From Kingdonia uniflora (lineage: Eukaryota; Streptophyta; Magnoliopsida; Ranunculales; Circaeasteraceae): a DNA stretch of 64,000 bases. Position 1 is the first letter of the stretch, and each line of letters begins with the position of its first letter. This document shows, piece by piece, positions 47,701 to 59,300 of this stretch. Made by a program: the position numbers and the translations under genes. The notes under the pieces were generated by a model. The model saw nothing but the letters and a program-made list of their open reading frames with translations, was not told where the DNA came from and searched no databases. The stretch lies in the NCBI GenBank assembly GCA_014058105.1, contig JACGCM010000012.1, positions 1,860,001 through 1,924,000 on the forward strand, given 5' to 3'.

Positions 47701-49698
47701 AATGATCCAAACTATGACAGCGATGAGGTAATCTTCTCTTATACTTTAAGCTTTCAATGATATTACTAGTCGTAGTCAAAGATGATGGGCGAGGTATCTT
47801 ATAATTGAAGTTAAAGGTATTAGCTAGCTTAACTGTAAATACTACTCGGGTATGAACTTCCTTTTATATACTCTTATATGGCTTATCTCCTCCAGGAACC
47901 GTATCAACTCGTGGGATCTGCCATCTCAGATCCTTTGGATGATTATAAGAAAGCTGTTGTTTCTTTGATTGAGGAATATTTTAGCACGGGCGATGTGGAT
48001 TTAGCAGTATCAGACCTTAGGGATCTTGGCTCAGTTGAATACCATCCCTATTTTGTGAAAAGGCTAGTGTCCATAGCCATGGACAGGCACGACAAGGAGA
48101 AAGAAATGGCTTCAGTTCTTCTTTCAGCTCTCTATGCTGATGTCATCACTACAGCTCAGATCAGCCGAGGCTTCATCCTTCTTCTTGAGGCGACGGATGA
48201 CCTTGCACTCGATATACTTGATGCTGTTGATGTCCTAGCTCTTTTCATTGCCCGTGCAGTGGTTGATGATATCCTCCCCCCAGCTTTCCTTACCAGAGCA
48301 AAGAAAACCCTCTCAGAATCTCCAAAAGGACTTCAAGTATTACAGACCGCTGAGAAGAGTTACCTTTCTGCTCCTCACCATGCCGAGCTTGTCGAGAAAC
48401 GATGGGGTGGAAGCACCCACATCACTGTCGAAGAGGTGAAGAAAAGAATTACAGATTTGTTGAAAGAGTACATTGAGAGTGGAGATACAATAGAGGCCTG
48501 TAGGTGCATTAGAGAGCTAGGGCTCTCATTTTTCCATCATGAAGTTGTGAAGAGGGCATTAACTCTTGCAATGGAGATCCAAACTGGAGAGCCACTCATA
48601 CCAAAGCTCCTTAAAGAAGCTGCTGAGGAAGGTTTGATTAGTTCTAGTCAGATGGTGAAGGGATTCGGTCGTCTTGCTGAGAGTCTTGATGATCTCTCTC
48701 TCGATATTCCATCTGCCAAAGCCTTGTTCCAGTCACTGGTTTCAAGGGCAATCTCTGAGGGTTGGCTAGACGCTTCCTTCATCAAAGTCTCCAGTGAGAA
48801 TGGAGAGTTCCGAGATGAAAATGACAAAAGTCTGAGGAAATTTAAGGAGGAAATCGTGTCGATCATTCATGAATATTTCTTATCTGATGATATACCCGAG
48901 CTCATCCAAAGCCTTGAAGATCTTGCTGCGCCAGAATTTAACCCCGTCTTTCTTAAAAAACTGATAACCCTAGCCATGGACAGGAAGAACAGAGAGAAGG
49001 AGATGGCGTCTGTTCTTCTATCTGCACTTCATACTGAGATATTCTCAACAGATGACATTGTTAATGGCTTTGTCATGCTATTGGAATCTGCAGAAGATAC
49101 TGCGCTCGATATATTAGACGCGTCAAATGAGCTTGCACTATTTCTTGCTCGGGCAGTAATAGATGATGTCATGGTTCCTTTCAATTTAGAGGAGATTAGT
49201 AGTAAACTGCAGCCTAATTGCAATGGAGCTGAAACCGTCCACATGGCTCGCTCACTTATTGCCGCCCGCCACGCAGGAGAGAGGATCCTGAGGTGCTGGG
49301 GAGGTGGCACGGGCTGGGCCGTGGAGGATGCGAAGGACAAAATTACAAAGCTGTTGGAAGAATATGAGAGTGGGGGCGATGTCAGTGAAGCCTGCCAATG
49401 CATTCGTGATTTGGGAATGCCTTTCTTTAATCACGAGGTTGTGAAGAAGACACTCGTTATGGCAATGGAGAAGAAGAACGACAGGATGCTTGATCTGCTT
49501 CAGGAGTGCTTTGGGGAAGGTCTGATTACCACCAACCAGATCACCAAAGGATTTGCTAGGATTAAAGATGGGATGGAGGATTTAGCACTTGACATTCCAA
49601 ATGCAGAGGAAAAGTTTGAATCGTATGTGGAGCTCGCCAAGAAAAGCGGGTGGCTGTTGCCATCGTTTGCCACCGATGGACTAGCTGTTGCTGATTGA
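38765..49698 (+). CDS. MA3 domain-containing translation regulatory factor (MRF/ECIP1 family, PDCD4-like)
   Basis: Exons 38765-38996, 47633-47727 and 47896-49698 join in phase to 709 residues. Exon 1 gives MASNDGFLTQEQREQMKIAT and HVRRSHSGKLVRVKK. Its last base plus AC of exon 2 makes Asp, giving VRVKKD|GAGGKGTWGRLLDTDG, the uninterrupted family sequence. Exon 2 ends YDSDE and exon 3 begins EPYQLVGSAISDPLDDYKKA. Four MA3 HEAT-like domains lie near residues 125-246, 289-410, 423-544 and 586-706, alternating in type: domains 1 and 3 share KEMASVLLSALHxEI, domains 2 and 4 share RCIRELGLSFFHHEVVK. Arabidopsis MRFs bind eIF4A and modulate translation under TOR control during energy stress. The Ser-rich RRSHSGK motif is a plausible AGC-kinase site. 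The ATG at 47878 is not the start; it lies in intron 2. No disabling lesion was seen. Confidence 0.95.
42896..43234 (-). CDS. Exon-like ORF of unrecognised family inside MRF intron 1
   Basis: Downstream of a GTTCTTATAG acceptor-like site the minus strand is open for 112 codons and ends in TGA. It reads LKGNCICVGWPFSTKDSLLR, FSASIKNANMDDITSCGIDQ, VMDLTGLACESYTSHNTIWG, RGAFQYKYTHASLDTCQLDL, then a hydrophobic CLLLAIAIANN. Composition and lack of low complexity suggest real or recently real protein, most like the last exon of a plant gene. I do not recognise the family, and no upstream exon was found. It may be a captured or pseudogenised fragment lying antisense to MRF. Confidence 0.4.
   Translation of the reverse strand, partial: LKGNCICVGWPFSTKDSLLRFSASIKNANMDDITSCGIDQVMDLTGLACESYTSHNTIWGRGAFQYKYTHASLDTCQLDLCLLLAIAIANNCSIQALNNANTKLALVNAAGA
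44310..44543 (+). CDS. Small Lys-rich ORF of unknown origin in MRF intron 1
   Basis: 77 residues, MDEQNRCEVGKKLIKRRKAE, then a predicted coil RKELLSQKVSLLEKKLDF and IAELSNLVKQNAEYFKYP. It may be the remnant of a coiled-coil or retroelement protein. No family recognised. The sequence around it (44550-44700) reads as broken protein. Confidence 0.25.
   Translation: MDEQNRCEVGKKLIKRRKAERKELLSQKVSLLEKKLDFVIAKCPPIMRLQGPREKIAELSNLVKQNAEYFKYPKNLY
45474..45856 (+). mobile_element. TRIM (terminal-repeat retrotransposon in miniature)
   Basis: LTR1 (45474-45590) and LTR2 (45710-45856) both start TGTTGAGATATA and end TTCTAATA, sharing ATAGAGCCTTG and AATTGGTTTTGAGATGGAA. Between them lies a ~119-bp interior with a tRNA-Met-like PBS (TTGTATCAGAGCGGGC) directly after LTR1 and a purine-rich GAGGAAGCG before LTR2. 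LTR2 is about 30 bp longer through an internal tandem duplication of the TTTTGAGATGGAA block. The element has no coding capacity and needed proteins from an autonomous element. I could not find a clean 5-bp target duplication. Confidence 0.75.
45857..47632. other. Remainder of MRF intron 1, no feature recognised
   Basis: AT-rich sequence without a supported ORF. A short CCACCACCACCC run lies near 47258. Confidence 0.35.
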
Positions 49699-50404
49699 GG
49701 GGTGCGCAACTTTTACTCGTGTATGTTACTGGTTTGCTCAGTCTTTTGTAGTACTGTAATACATCCTTGCACGTTGTGTGGAACTTGTTCGGGGTTGTGC
49801 TCTATCTAGGTTTGTTCCATGAAGAGAGTTTCTGATACCAAACTCATGTACAGACGAAGTCGATCTTTGGTTACTTTTTTACTTAGCATCTGATCTGCTC
49901 CTGCATCTATCTATGAGAACTTGCGAAATAGAGGGTTAATGAATTCATGCTTACACATAAAGTTGCTTATGCTTGTTGCAACTTATTTCAGGTATTACAT
50001 TTGGACCTTCGTTTCGTTGTTTCATTTGGTTATGAAAGTGTCATTAGTTGTATCACAATAGATTGAGAAATGTTACGTAAGGCTTCTTCTTAATATCTTT
50101 CTTTAGATAAATTAAGAGAATATCTCTCCATGATATTCTTTTTTTCTGAATCAAAGATATATTGAGGTTTTCTATGTCATGAAAATATGTCCAAAATTTC
50201 CCCTGAAAAATGTAAATATCTACCAGGTATATCTTAGGATATATCATATTTTAGATAAGGTGATAACAGTTTGAGGTCCTGGTTATGCCAATCATACATT
50301 TTAGATAACAAACCTATGTATACAAATATCTTCCTTGAAGCTTAAACTTCAATTGAGCTCGAGATTACAGTGTTTCGAAACAAACCCAGTTAACAAATTC
50401 TTCC
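49699..50404 (+). promoter_or_regulatory. MRF 3' flank and psbY promoter region
   Basis: The first part is the MRF 3' UTR. Upstream of psbY the sequence GATAAGGTGATAA at 50254-50266 contains paired GATA/I-box-like motifs, common in promoters of light-regulated photosynthesis genes. No ORF is supported. Confidence 0.35.
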
Positions 50405-50989
50405 ATGGCTGCGACTTCGGCGACAATGGCAGTATTTGGTGCAAAGTGTCTGAGCATCAAATCTGTACCCAACAAACTTAATACCACAAGACAATCCCTT
50501 AAGCCAGTCTCCCTCACTTTTTCTAAAACATCTCCTCAGACCTTACCGTCTCCAAACCCGTCTTTTTCTTTTACTGGTCCAGCCATAGCTGGTGTGATTT
50601 TCTCCTCATTGAGTTCTTGTAATCCAGCTTTTGCAGCTCAACAAATAGCGGAGATTGCTGAAGGCGATAACCGTGGTATTGCACTCTTAGTACCCATAGT
50701 TCCTGCTATTCTTTGGGTCTTGTACATCTCTCAACCAGCTCTTAATCAGGTTAATAGAATGATCAACTCTAAAGGGATCATCATAGGACTTGGGTTCAGT
50801 GGTCTCGCAGCATTGCATTTGGTGAACACTCCCAGTTCAATGGCTAGTGAAATTTTTAGTATTGCCGATGCTTCAACCAATGATAACCGAGGGTTGCTTT
50901 TATTGTTCGTTGTTGCCCCAGCTATCCTTTGGGTTCTCTTCAATATTCTTCAACCAGCTCTAAACCAGATCAACAAGATGAGGTCTTAG
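50405..50989 (+). CDS. PSBY: Photosystem II core complex protein PsbY precursor, chloroplastic
   Basis: Single exon, 194 residues, encoding the plant-type polyprotein that yields two small one-helix PsbY chains. Residues 1-50 are a Ser/Thr-rich stromal transit peptide. Residues 55-77 form a thylakoid-transfer-like hydrophobic stretch ending in an AFA cleavage motif. PsbY-1 spans about 78-120 (DNRGIALLVPIVPAILWVLY, then SQPALNQVNRM). A second hydrophobic linker (124-147) precedes PsbY-2 at about 148-194 (DNRGLLLLFVVAPAILWVLF, NILQPALNQINKMRS). PsbY lies next to cytochrome b559 in photosystem II. In chain 1 the usual VLFNILQPALN is VLYISQPALN, one residue shorter. The gene lies 0.7 kb after MRF in the same direction. 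Confidence 0.95.
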   Translation: MAATSATMAVFGAKCLSIKSVPNKLNTTRQSLKPVSLTFSKTSPQTLPSPNPSFSFTGPAIAGVIFSSLSSCNPAFAAQQIAEIAEGDNRGIALLVPIVPAILWVLYISQPALNQVNRMINSKGIIIGLGFSGLAALHLVNTPSSMASEIFSIADASTNDNRGLLLLFVVAPAILWVLFNILQPALNQINKMRS

Positions 50990-51389
50990 TAAAGGTATCC
51001 ATCGGATCCTTACCCTTTTTTATCTTCTTTTGACCATCAGATGATAAATAATACTCGTAAATGGTGATTAAATTTGATGTCATCAAATTTTACAAGTATA
51101 TATCTACTATCTAGGTATTGAACTTTAAACAATGCCTAATTTTCTTTTACGGGGAAAATGGAAAGCGGACTAATTTGCTTATGGTATAAGCCTAAATTTG
51201 ATGGTAATTCAGCCTCGAAAGTCAGAAACCGCTCAAGTTCGCCCTTTTAATTTTCTGAATTTGAAAAAAATAAATAAAAGTAATTTTTGCTTCTAATATA
51301 AGTCTACATTTCATAACGTAAAAATCTATTTTCCAAGGAAAATTCAACGTACAAGAACAAACCAATCCTAAAAGAAATAAAAACATCAG

Positions 51390-52151
51390 TCATCGTCGTC
51401 TGTTATTTTTCTTCATCATATTTTTTCTGAAAACAACCTCGGTATCCAACCCAAACCCATCAACTTTCTTCACCCGAACCAGCTCCGAGTCCCGAAACAT
51501 CTCCACCAACGGCGTTGTACTATACAAATCATTGGCCGAATACTTATCCGCCCGTCTAGATAACGCCACGTGTAGAACACAAACCCCATTGGGTCTCAAC
51601 GTCCTCTCAATCTCTCTAACAAATTTTGATGGATACAAAGCATGATCAAATACATTTGAAAACTCAAAATCAAATGTGTTATTATCAAAAGGTTGATCAT
51701 GGAAATCTCCTTTTATTACAAGTGGTGGGTAGGGCACCAAATCAATGCCAACTGAGTCTGCTACGCCCACCCGTTGTAGTGCCGCAACCTCTTGTCCGAC
51801 CCTAGCACCAATGCATAATGACTTCGAGGTGTTTCCGAGGAGGTTTTCATGCTTGAGGTTCTCAAAGAACGTTGCAAAGACGTTGATCTTACGGTCCCAA
51901 TCTCTTGTCATCCATATTTGTCGTAGTTTTGGATTTTGGGTTTTGTCTAGTTGACGTTGTATGTACATTTCATAAGAGTTGTACCCCGGACGTATCCTTA
52001 GGTCTCCCGTGGGTGCGGGAGGAGTTGTGATCACCGTTTTTTTCCGTTGTTGTCGTTGGACCGATGCAAAGGTGAGGAAAAATACGATAGAAAGCGAGAT
52101 AGTAATGACAAATGACTTGAATATGACCTGTTTCTTTTGCACAAGTTTCAT
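51390..52151 (-). CDS. Membrane-anchored class I SAM-dependent methyltransferase (Methyltransf_11 type)
   Basis: 253 residues from the ATG at 52151 (MKLVQKKQVIF). I preferred it over the in-frame ATG at 52220 because it places a Lys-rich N-terminus directly before a single membrane helix (about 13-31, SFVITISLSIVFFLTFASV). After a Pro/Thr linker come the methyltransferase motifs: motif I SLCIGARVGQE (111-121), acidic SAM-ribose residue in VGIDLVP (134-140), motif II FDFEFSNVFDHAL (160-172) and motif III LRPNGVCVLHV (185-195). A type II topology with a lumenal catalytic domain is likely. The substrate is unknown. It is convergent with psbY, 400 bp away. From memory, At4g24805 in Arabidopsis is a similar protein next to the MRF gene At4g24800, so this pairing may be conserved. 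Confidence 0.85.
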   Translation of the reverse strand: MKLVQKKQVIFKSFVITISLSIVFFLTFASVQRQQRKKTVITTPPAPTGDLRIRPGYNSYEMYIQRQLDKTQNPKLRQIWMTRDWDRKINVFATFFENLKHENLLGNTSKSLCIGARVGQEVAALQRVGVADSVGIDLVPYPPLVIKGDFHDQPFDNNTFDFEFSNVFDHALYPSKFVREIERTLRPNGVCVLHVALSRRADKYSANDLYSTTPLVEMFRDSELVRVKKVDGFGLDTEVVFRKNMMKKNNRRR

Positions 52152-52235
52152 ACTTGATTGTCTTGCGAAAAATAAAAATTTGCGCACTATGTCTATTCTA
52201 ATGGGACTAAAATCCAGCAATATTGATCATATTTG

Positions 52236-53029
52236 ATGTAATTTGACTGAGAAAAAGATCAACCACCTACCGATAATTAATCTTGGATGGCACATGAAGA
52301 TTTTTCTTCACCAGTGAGATCAACGAACACCCGTTTTTAGAAGTTGGTCTCGAACACATAATTGTACGCAGCTTTTGCGAGCGAAATAATATAGGCGAGG
52401 CTAAAAAAACCCGATGATGACGACGAAGGAGAGAAGAGAGAGATTGGGATGTTGAAGGATATAGAGAAGAGTGGTATTGATGGGTTGGTTTTCATGGTTG
52501 CATGTGGGTGAGTTTTGGATGAAATGGTAGTATTGTGAAGTAGTTTTGGTGGTTTTGGAAATGTTCTTTTGTTTTGTGAGAAAGAGAGGCCAAAATAAAA
52601 GGGGGAACGTTAGAAACTATGCTATAAGCAGGTACTGCTGTATCATGGATTCATGGATCATGATAAAACTTGGTCCTAGAATTTGTCTCTTGCTTGGGGT
52701 GGTTACCTTTGTTTCCAAGTGTAGGATTCCTCGCGATCGACATCTTTCGATCTCATCGGCCGGCTGAGTTATATTATTCGTGAGTGGGTTTCTCACGTGC
52801 GTGTGACTTTAGCGTAAACATATTCTTAATTTCAACTTTTTTACAAGACGGAAATGAGATTATATGAAATTATTAAAGGAAGATTGGTATGTTAGTTATT
52901 GTCCTCAATTTCCCCAAGTTAGGTACTGCCATTTGAAGTATAGCATTTTCTATTATCCAGCCAACTGAGGCTTGGTCAATTAGTAGTAAGACTAGTGCTT
53001 GAGAAACTTTGTAAAGATGATTTTTTTAT
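52236..53029. other. Upstream flank of the methyltransferase gene, no other gene seen
   Basis: It should contain the minus-strand promoter and leader (CT-rich on the minus strand around 52395-52450). The short ORFs have no protein-like support. Confidence 0.35.
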
Positions 53030-53290
53030 TGTTGAGAATAGAGGTAACTAATCTCTTCTACGACAAGAACGAAACGCAAAAATCGCCAAACGAAGAACAA
53101 ATAACCAATACAAGATTTATTCGGAGGAGGGAAGTGAAAAATCTTTTTGGATGAAAAACCACTTCCCGCGAACAATCCATTATAACCAAACATGTTACAA
53201 TCGATCTCTCAAGTTTCTTCGAAGTTTCAATGAATCTCTCAAATCCTATTTCTCTCTAGGATTAAACCCGCCAAAAGATAACCTAAGAAA
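53030..53290 (+). repeat. LTR fragment, same family as 28571-29308
   Basis: It starts TGTTGAGAATAGAGG and shares CGGAGGAGGGAAGTG and GGATGAAAAACCACT with the other copy. Similarity fades after about 230 bp, so this is a truncated copy. No retroelement interior is attached. Confidence 0.6.
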
Positions 53291-55039
53291 CACACTAAGA
53301 GCATCTGTAGTCGATTCCTTAAATACTAGCCACCAAATTTGGCTTTATTGGCTAATAAAAAGCCAAATAGTTTTTTTCACTACATCGGACTTCTCAAAAA
53401 GTAATCGTCAAATGCCACGTGTCAACTTTTCCATACAATCCTTAATTTTTGGGTAGATTTTGTTTTAGTTCTAACCAAATTTTATTGCTATGTAAACATT
53501 AAATTGATGTAGGTGTTTCAAATGGATTTGGCTCTCCAAATTTAACTTACGAATCACAAAGCAAACAAACGTCTAAGCTTTAAACATCTAAAACTGAGAA
53601 TACGAGGTCTATTCGAACAGAGACTAAAGTCTATTCGAATAGAGGCCTCTGCCTCTTCTGTTCGAACAAAACATCGAAAAATCATCCGAATAATCTTTTC
53701 CTTCGTTCTTCGACCCTCGTTCATCCCACAAACTCCAATGAATATCCACGAACATAGTTCGAGTTTATTACTAAACACTTATTTCATTGAACATTCAGTG
53801 GATTTCAATTTCATTACCTTTAATCTCATTAAATGGAGTGGAGTGTACACATGAACGTTTACATGGGAGTGAACATTCAGACTCTCCATTGACATTGTAG
53901 AGAGCGAAATATCCATTCTTTGATCAAATTACACAAAAATAAATTTATCGAAAGTTTGGTCAGCATTTATCTTCTCCGTTAGGACATCGCTAGACACTAG
54001 ATGAAGCATACAGTACCCTGAAAAAAAGAAGAGGTGAATATTATTTTGTGGCATGCGGAACATTATTGGTGTTCACATTAAGCCGACCTACAAATAATAA
54101 GCGATTATGATTTAACACTCACTAACTAATGTTTAAATTTCGGACCATAAAAGGGGCAGATAATTAAGTCAATTGGCCCGCACTTTAGCAGACAATGCTT
54201 GAAATAACTTAGCATATCTTAGGGCATGCTTAATGATCTAAAGTTCCCGACAAGTTCCAAAATAACATCCTTAAAATTATTTATTTGTGTAAAAGTGTTT
54301 GTGCTCGCTAATGGAAGATATTAGTGATAATTCAATTACAGTTTGAAAATATGGAAAGATGGTGTTTTAGGGCCTAAAAAGAAGATGGAAGCACTTTGAA
54401 AGCATGTCAAACTTTTGGTGGAAAGTGTTGAAAGTTCTTAAGAGCATCTTGAGTAATTTAGTACCTTGAGAAAATTTCCCTCATAACGCTAGCATCGGAA
54501 AGACTAACTTGTGCGCCTTTTTTTTTTCTTCTTCTTCTTATAAGACGAACATTCGGGCATGCGCGTCTAAGATTGATAAAAATGTACCCTTTTTCAACGC
54601 TTGTGCACTACCATTTCCTCTCATCCATTATCATTTTTAACTAAAATTGAACTAAAGTGGTCGAGAACTAGGGATCCTGAAGATCGAGGCGGAGGTATCA
54701 GTATCAATACTAAGAGGGACAGAAACCGCTTTGGACGTAAATTCAAAAAATGTTTTCAATTTGTCAGACATTAGAAAACACTGTAGACGCGAACATCGTT
54801 CGTGTGTGACATGCACGATGAGGCAAATTTCCTCATTGACTATCTATTCTCGGTTGTCTGTTCTCCATTTTTCGCCCTCAAGAGCGTAATATGCTGCCTT
54901 TGGTCTACAAAATTATAAAACTAAATCGAAGTGGTAGAACATATGCAAGTGTTTCCGCGGGTTTATTTTACGCTGTTACGTAACTACCTTTACAATGGTA
55001 AATATATTTCATATTAGACAAAAGTTAATAGTATTATGT
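53291..55039. other. Intergenic AT-rich sequence
   Basis: It contains TTCGAA palindromes at 53609-53670 and GAGCATCT motifs of the type found at plant MITE ends (53299 and 54440), but no pair of ends could be defined. No gene seen. Confidence 0.3.
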
Positions 55040-55046
55040 TGAGAAC

Positions 55047-55784
55047 TAGGGCTGCAACTTTTGTCCGAAATTCCGATTTCCGATCCGATATTTCTGATTT
55101 TGGAACCATATTTTGCAATTCCGATTTCCGAAAATTCAATTTCCAAATTTTTCCGAAAAAATTCGGATCGGAATCGGATAGCTGTGTGTAATTCCAAATT
55201 TTCCGATCCGATTATTCCGAAAACCCTCCGATCCGATTATTCCGAAAAATATTATGAATATCCCTCTAATCCGATTTAATTTCGAATAATTCGAATTGAA
55301 ACATAAAACATTATACCTTAATATTCTTAACCTAGGGCATTCTCTACCGCCTATTCTTCTATATTCTCCACTGCCCCTCACTCTTAAGTTAAATCGTTAT
55401 CGCCTCCACTCCCTCTACTCTTAAGTTAAATCTCCAATGCCTCCATTCTTCATTCTTCACTGCCTCGATTTTGATTCGCATCGAAGAAGAAAAGTTAAAT
55501 CTTCTCTCTGGCTTCAGTTTTCCTCTGACTTCGATTTTGAATCTTTGATTCTTGGAGAAGTAAGAATTCTATTATTATGATTTGATTTGAAGAAGTGAGA
55601 ACTTTGTTATTTCGAATTGATTTCGAAATTGATTCCGAATTCCGAAATTTTCGAATTCGGATTTATTTTTATAGTTCCGAAAAAAAATCGGATCGGATTG
55701 GAATAGATTTTATAGTTTCGAAAAAAATTAGAAAAATTCTGACCCCCTCTATTTCTGATCCGATCTGATCCAAAAACATGTCTA
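55047..55784. mobile_element. hAT-like non-autonomous element (738 bp)
   Basis: The 7-mer TGAGAAC lies on both sides (55040-55046 and 55785-55791), close to the 8-bp hAT target duplication. The ends are TAGGGCTG and, reversed, TAGACATG (5 of 8 match). Subterminal regions are packed with CCGATCC/TTCCGA repeats in both orientations (for example TTCGGATCGGAATCGGAT), as in Ac-type elements. No transposase is encoded. Confidence 0.55.
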
Positions 55785-56344
55785 TGAGAACAAAAGAAAT
55801 TTCATCTACAGTAACATAATATCATGCACACAAATAAGATAGAACACAATATAGAGAGAGAAGAGAGAAAACCTTTATTGATGAACTTGTAAGGTTACAG
55901 ATAATACTACCACAAATGTGTATATATAGGAGGCCACATAAGGTCTCTAAAACTTTCCCCATAAAGGCTGGGTTAGGAGTCGGTGGGTTACCCCAAACTT
56001 AGTTCGGGTGAGACATAAACCAAACCTCGCCTTGGGATGTCTCACATCTAAATTACTTGCCTCATTAAAACCTCTACCTAGCAAAACCCTTTAGGCAAAA
56101 AGTTATGCAAGAAAAGAGTATAATCCTATGTCACAGATGGGTGGTGGGCGCGTATAACGTTGCTTCATCAAAACCTGAAGCCAGTAAAATCTCTAAGAAA
56201 AAGCTGCGCTATTAGGAAAAAGCTGCGCTATTAGGAAAAAGAGTATAACATGCATGTGCCCATGTCAGGTGGAGACTATTCCATGATATCTATCTCCTAG
56301 AGATGTGTCTCCTAGAGATGTTAATAAATATAAACTTTGCATGC

Positions 56345-59300
56345 CTATTCCGCGTACCAATTTCTTGAATGTAAGATAAGCAAGAGCCTTCTTGAATAAG
56401 TCTGGTAAGTTGTCTTATGAACGTACTTGAACAATATTAATTTCATTTGCCTTCTGTAATTCGTGAGTATGGAAGAACTTTGGTAAAATGTGGTTGGTTT
56501 TGTCGTCTTGGATAAAACCTTATCTAACTTGAGCGATGTATGCAACATTGTCTTCATAGAGAGTCGTGGGTTTCTTCTGGACAAAACTTCGTCCACAAGT
56601 TCCATTGATGTAATTCGTCATGGAACATAACCAAAAATATTTTCTACCAGCTTATGAAGTGCAAGAATCTCTGTGTGGTTCGAGGATGTATTGACCGCCG
56701 TCTGCTTCAATAATCTTCATGAAATCATCGTATGTCCATACATGAACACATAGCTCATCTGACAACGGCCTATATGTGGGTCTAACAAGTATCTTGCCTT
56801 GGCGTGCCCTATAATTTTACGTTTACTATTTATCGGGTAGAATATACCCAAGTTATATATTGATCCGGTTTCAAGTACCACAAAATGTGCTTAATCCAAT
56901 TCTAGTGTCTTTGGGTAGGAGCAGAACTGTGGCGAGCTAAGCAATTCACCACGAATGAGATATCGGGTCTAGTATACCCAGCTAAGTATAGTAAAGCACC
57001 AATTAGTCCTTGATATGTCGCACTGGCCCTAGGAGTTCCTTCCCCTTATCTGGAGGGCGAAAAATGTCTTTGTTCACCTCCAGGTGAATGACTATCATAG
57101 ATGTGCTCAAGCTATGAGATGCATCCATATCACCTATTTAATGAGTATGCCACTACCAATATGTTTGATATGCAAATTGTCATAATACTTGGTTTCCCAA
57201 GGTCTTTTATTTCGATTTCCCTTCGCAAAAATATTTGGCGGCTCTCGTTAGAACGCATGGGAAGATAAGACTATTTGCAGAGTCCCCGACCTTCAAATAC
57301 TCAGTTAGCTTATTGTGGTACATGAGTTCTGGTTGCTTCAAGCCAGTAATAACTTATCCAGTTTTATTACGTACGCACTTCCTGCATTGGGCTTAATTGC
57401 TTCCAGAAGCTTATACCTCTTAAGTAGCTTCTTGTAGATGTTCGTACCTAGTTCCCCGTATAGATATGTGTTACCTACATAAGATGCATGTCAAGCTTGT
57501 CCTAGAAAACTGACAGACTAATCAAGTACTAAAAAGTTATAGCGTCTATTAAATAGAGAATAAGTCTAATTGTAATCGGTGCCAAGTTTCTTTAAAGAAC
57601 ACCTGGGCAACTAGTCTTACCTTGACCTAATAATCTATCAGAGTTCATTATATTTCCGCACTAATTCTCATTTGTATCCGACAGGCTCTATGCCATCACT
57701 TCGTATTTTGCTAGTGAGTTGGGCTTTGTTTGGATTCCATACGTCCACTTTGGCTAATGTACAAGAATACACAATCATTTATAATAAGTGGTTCAGAATC
57801 CTCATCCTAAATGGTGAGTACAACAACGAGGGTGAATACGTTGTCGACGATCACTATTAAGCGATCTTACGTTATACCATAACAGACATAATAGTTCGAG
57901 ATTTCTTTATTAACATGTGCACGTGCCACGCCGGGTTTATCTCGTAATGCATCACTGGTCATATAGCTACTTGTGCCTGTCGATTGGTGGTTCCATCTTC
58001 GATGAAGCGACTACATCATAAACCATATCTTGTCCCTTATTATGTTGTTCGTCGGCTCATTATACTTCCTTCCAATGGTGTTCTGCACATAGTGTAAGTC
58101 TTAGATTTGTTTGCGGGAGGCACGCAAGTTCCTTAGAACGTCTGGCTGTACAAGTTCATTACTTGCAGGTACATGTACCTTGGTCACTCTAGCAGTATCG
58201 CTGAATGCTTCTAAGCAATTCATTTGCGTCCTGTTACAAGTGAAGAATCCGTTGGACCTTATTGTCACTTTATTATGTAAAGAGATCCAGATGAGATAAT
58301 GATGGTATTTCCTAAGTTAACTTAGGAACTTCTGTGACATTATCTGTCATATCTTCCCCTAATACCGAGAATATTGTCTTATCAAAGTGACAATCAGCCA
58401 TGTAGTAAACATTCAGTAAATACGTCGCCGATGGGTTTTAAATATATAACGATTGATGACAAATCGTAGCCCACATAAATATCAGGCCAACATTGGGGAC
58501 TCAACTTCGTGCGTTGCAGAGTTGTTATCGACACCTGCACGATACATTCAAATTTGTACAGAAGGGCGATATTGGGTTCCAACCCAGTTACTAGTTTCTT
58601 TGGGAAAAGATGATGATTTACTATCGGACGAACTCTAATCAGTGTCGTGGGGAGCAAAAATACGTGAACAAGAATAAATGACCCACCCACTAGCCGGAAG
58701 CAGTGACTGTAATAATTGTGGCCTAACGATTAGATCTACTCGTTGGATTAGGTTCTTTACCAACCCAAATTGGGTGTGAAAATAAGGTACCCTCGATGCT
58801 CAATTATCTATCCTTTTAGTGCTACAATAATTATCAGAAGTGTAGGAGGTAACACTCACCAGTTCCGTCAACTTAAGTTGACTTGATCGGCCGATCCAGG
58901 ACTGAGCCTGCAATCTAGTAATCTTAGTGAGAAGTCTTGCTAACGTTGCATTCCTAGTTGCTAATAATAGGCAAACGTACGACCATCTCCATGATGCGTC
59001 TATTATGACCATAAATACTCAAAGGGCCACTATGTGGATGGATAGGTCCACATATGTATCCATGGATGCTCTGGAGAAAAGTCTGAAGATATCACTCCAC
59101 CTTGGTCATACTAGGATGAACAATGGACTTTCTTTGTAAGCAATCGTTGCACAAACACTCTCTAAATCTTCTCCCTTTTAAAGGAAAGTAAAAAATTATT
59201 CCTGATAATCCTCCTCATAATCCTAGTCCGGAGGCGTGTATTGGAAACCGTTCTAATATCGTTCTCTAATCTTTAAACGTAGATGTAACTCACAAAACCT

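Noticed and set aside
47878..49698. ATG at 47878 as the start of the MA3 protein
   Set aside because: The codons before 47896 lie in intron 2 (acceptor CTCCAG|GAACCG). The family N-terminus is found in exons at 38765 and 47633, joining in phase.
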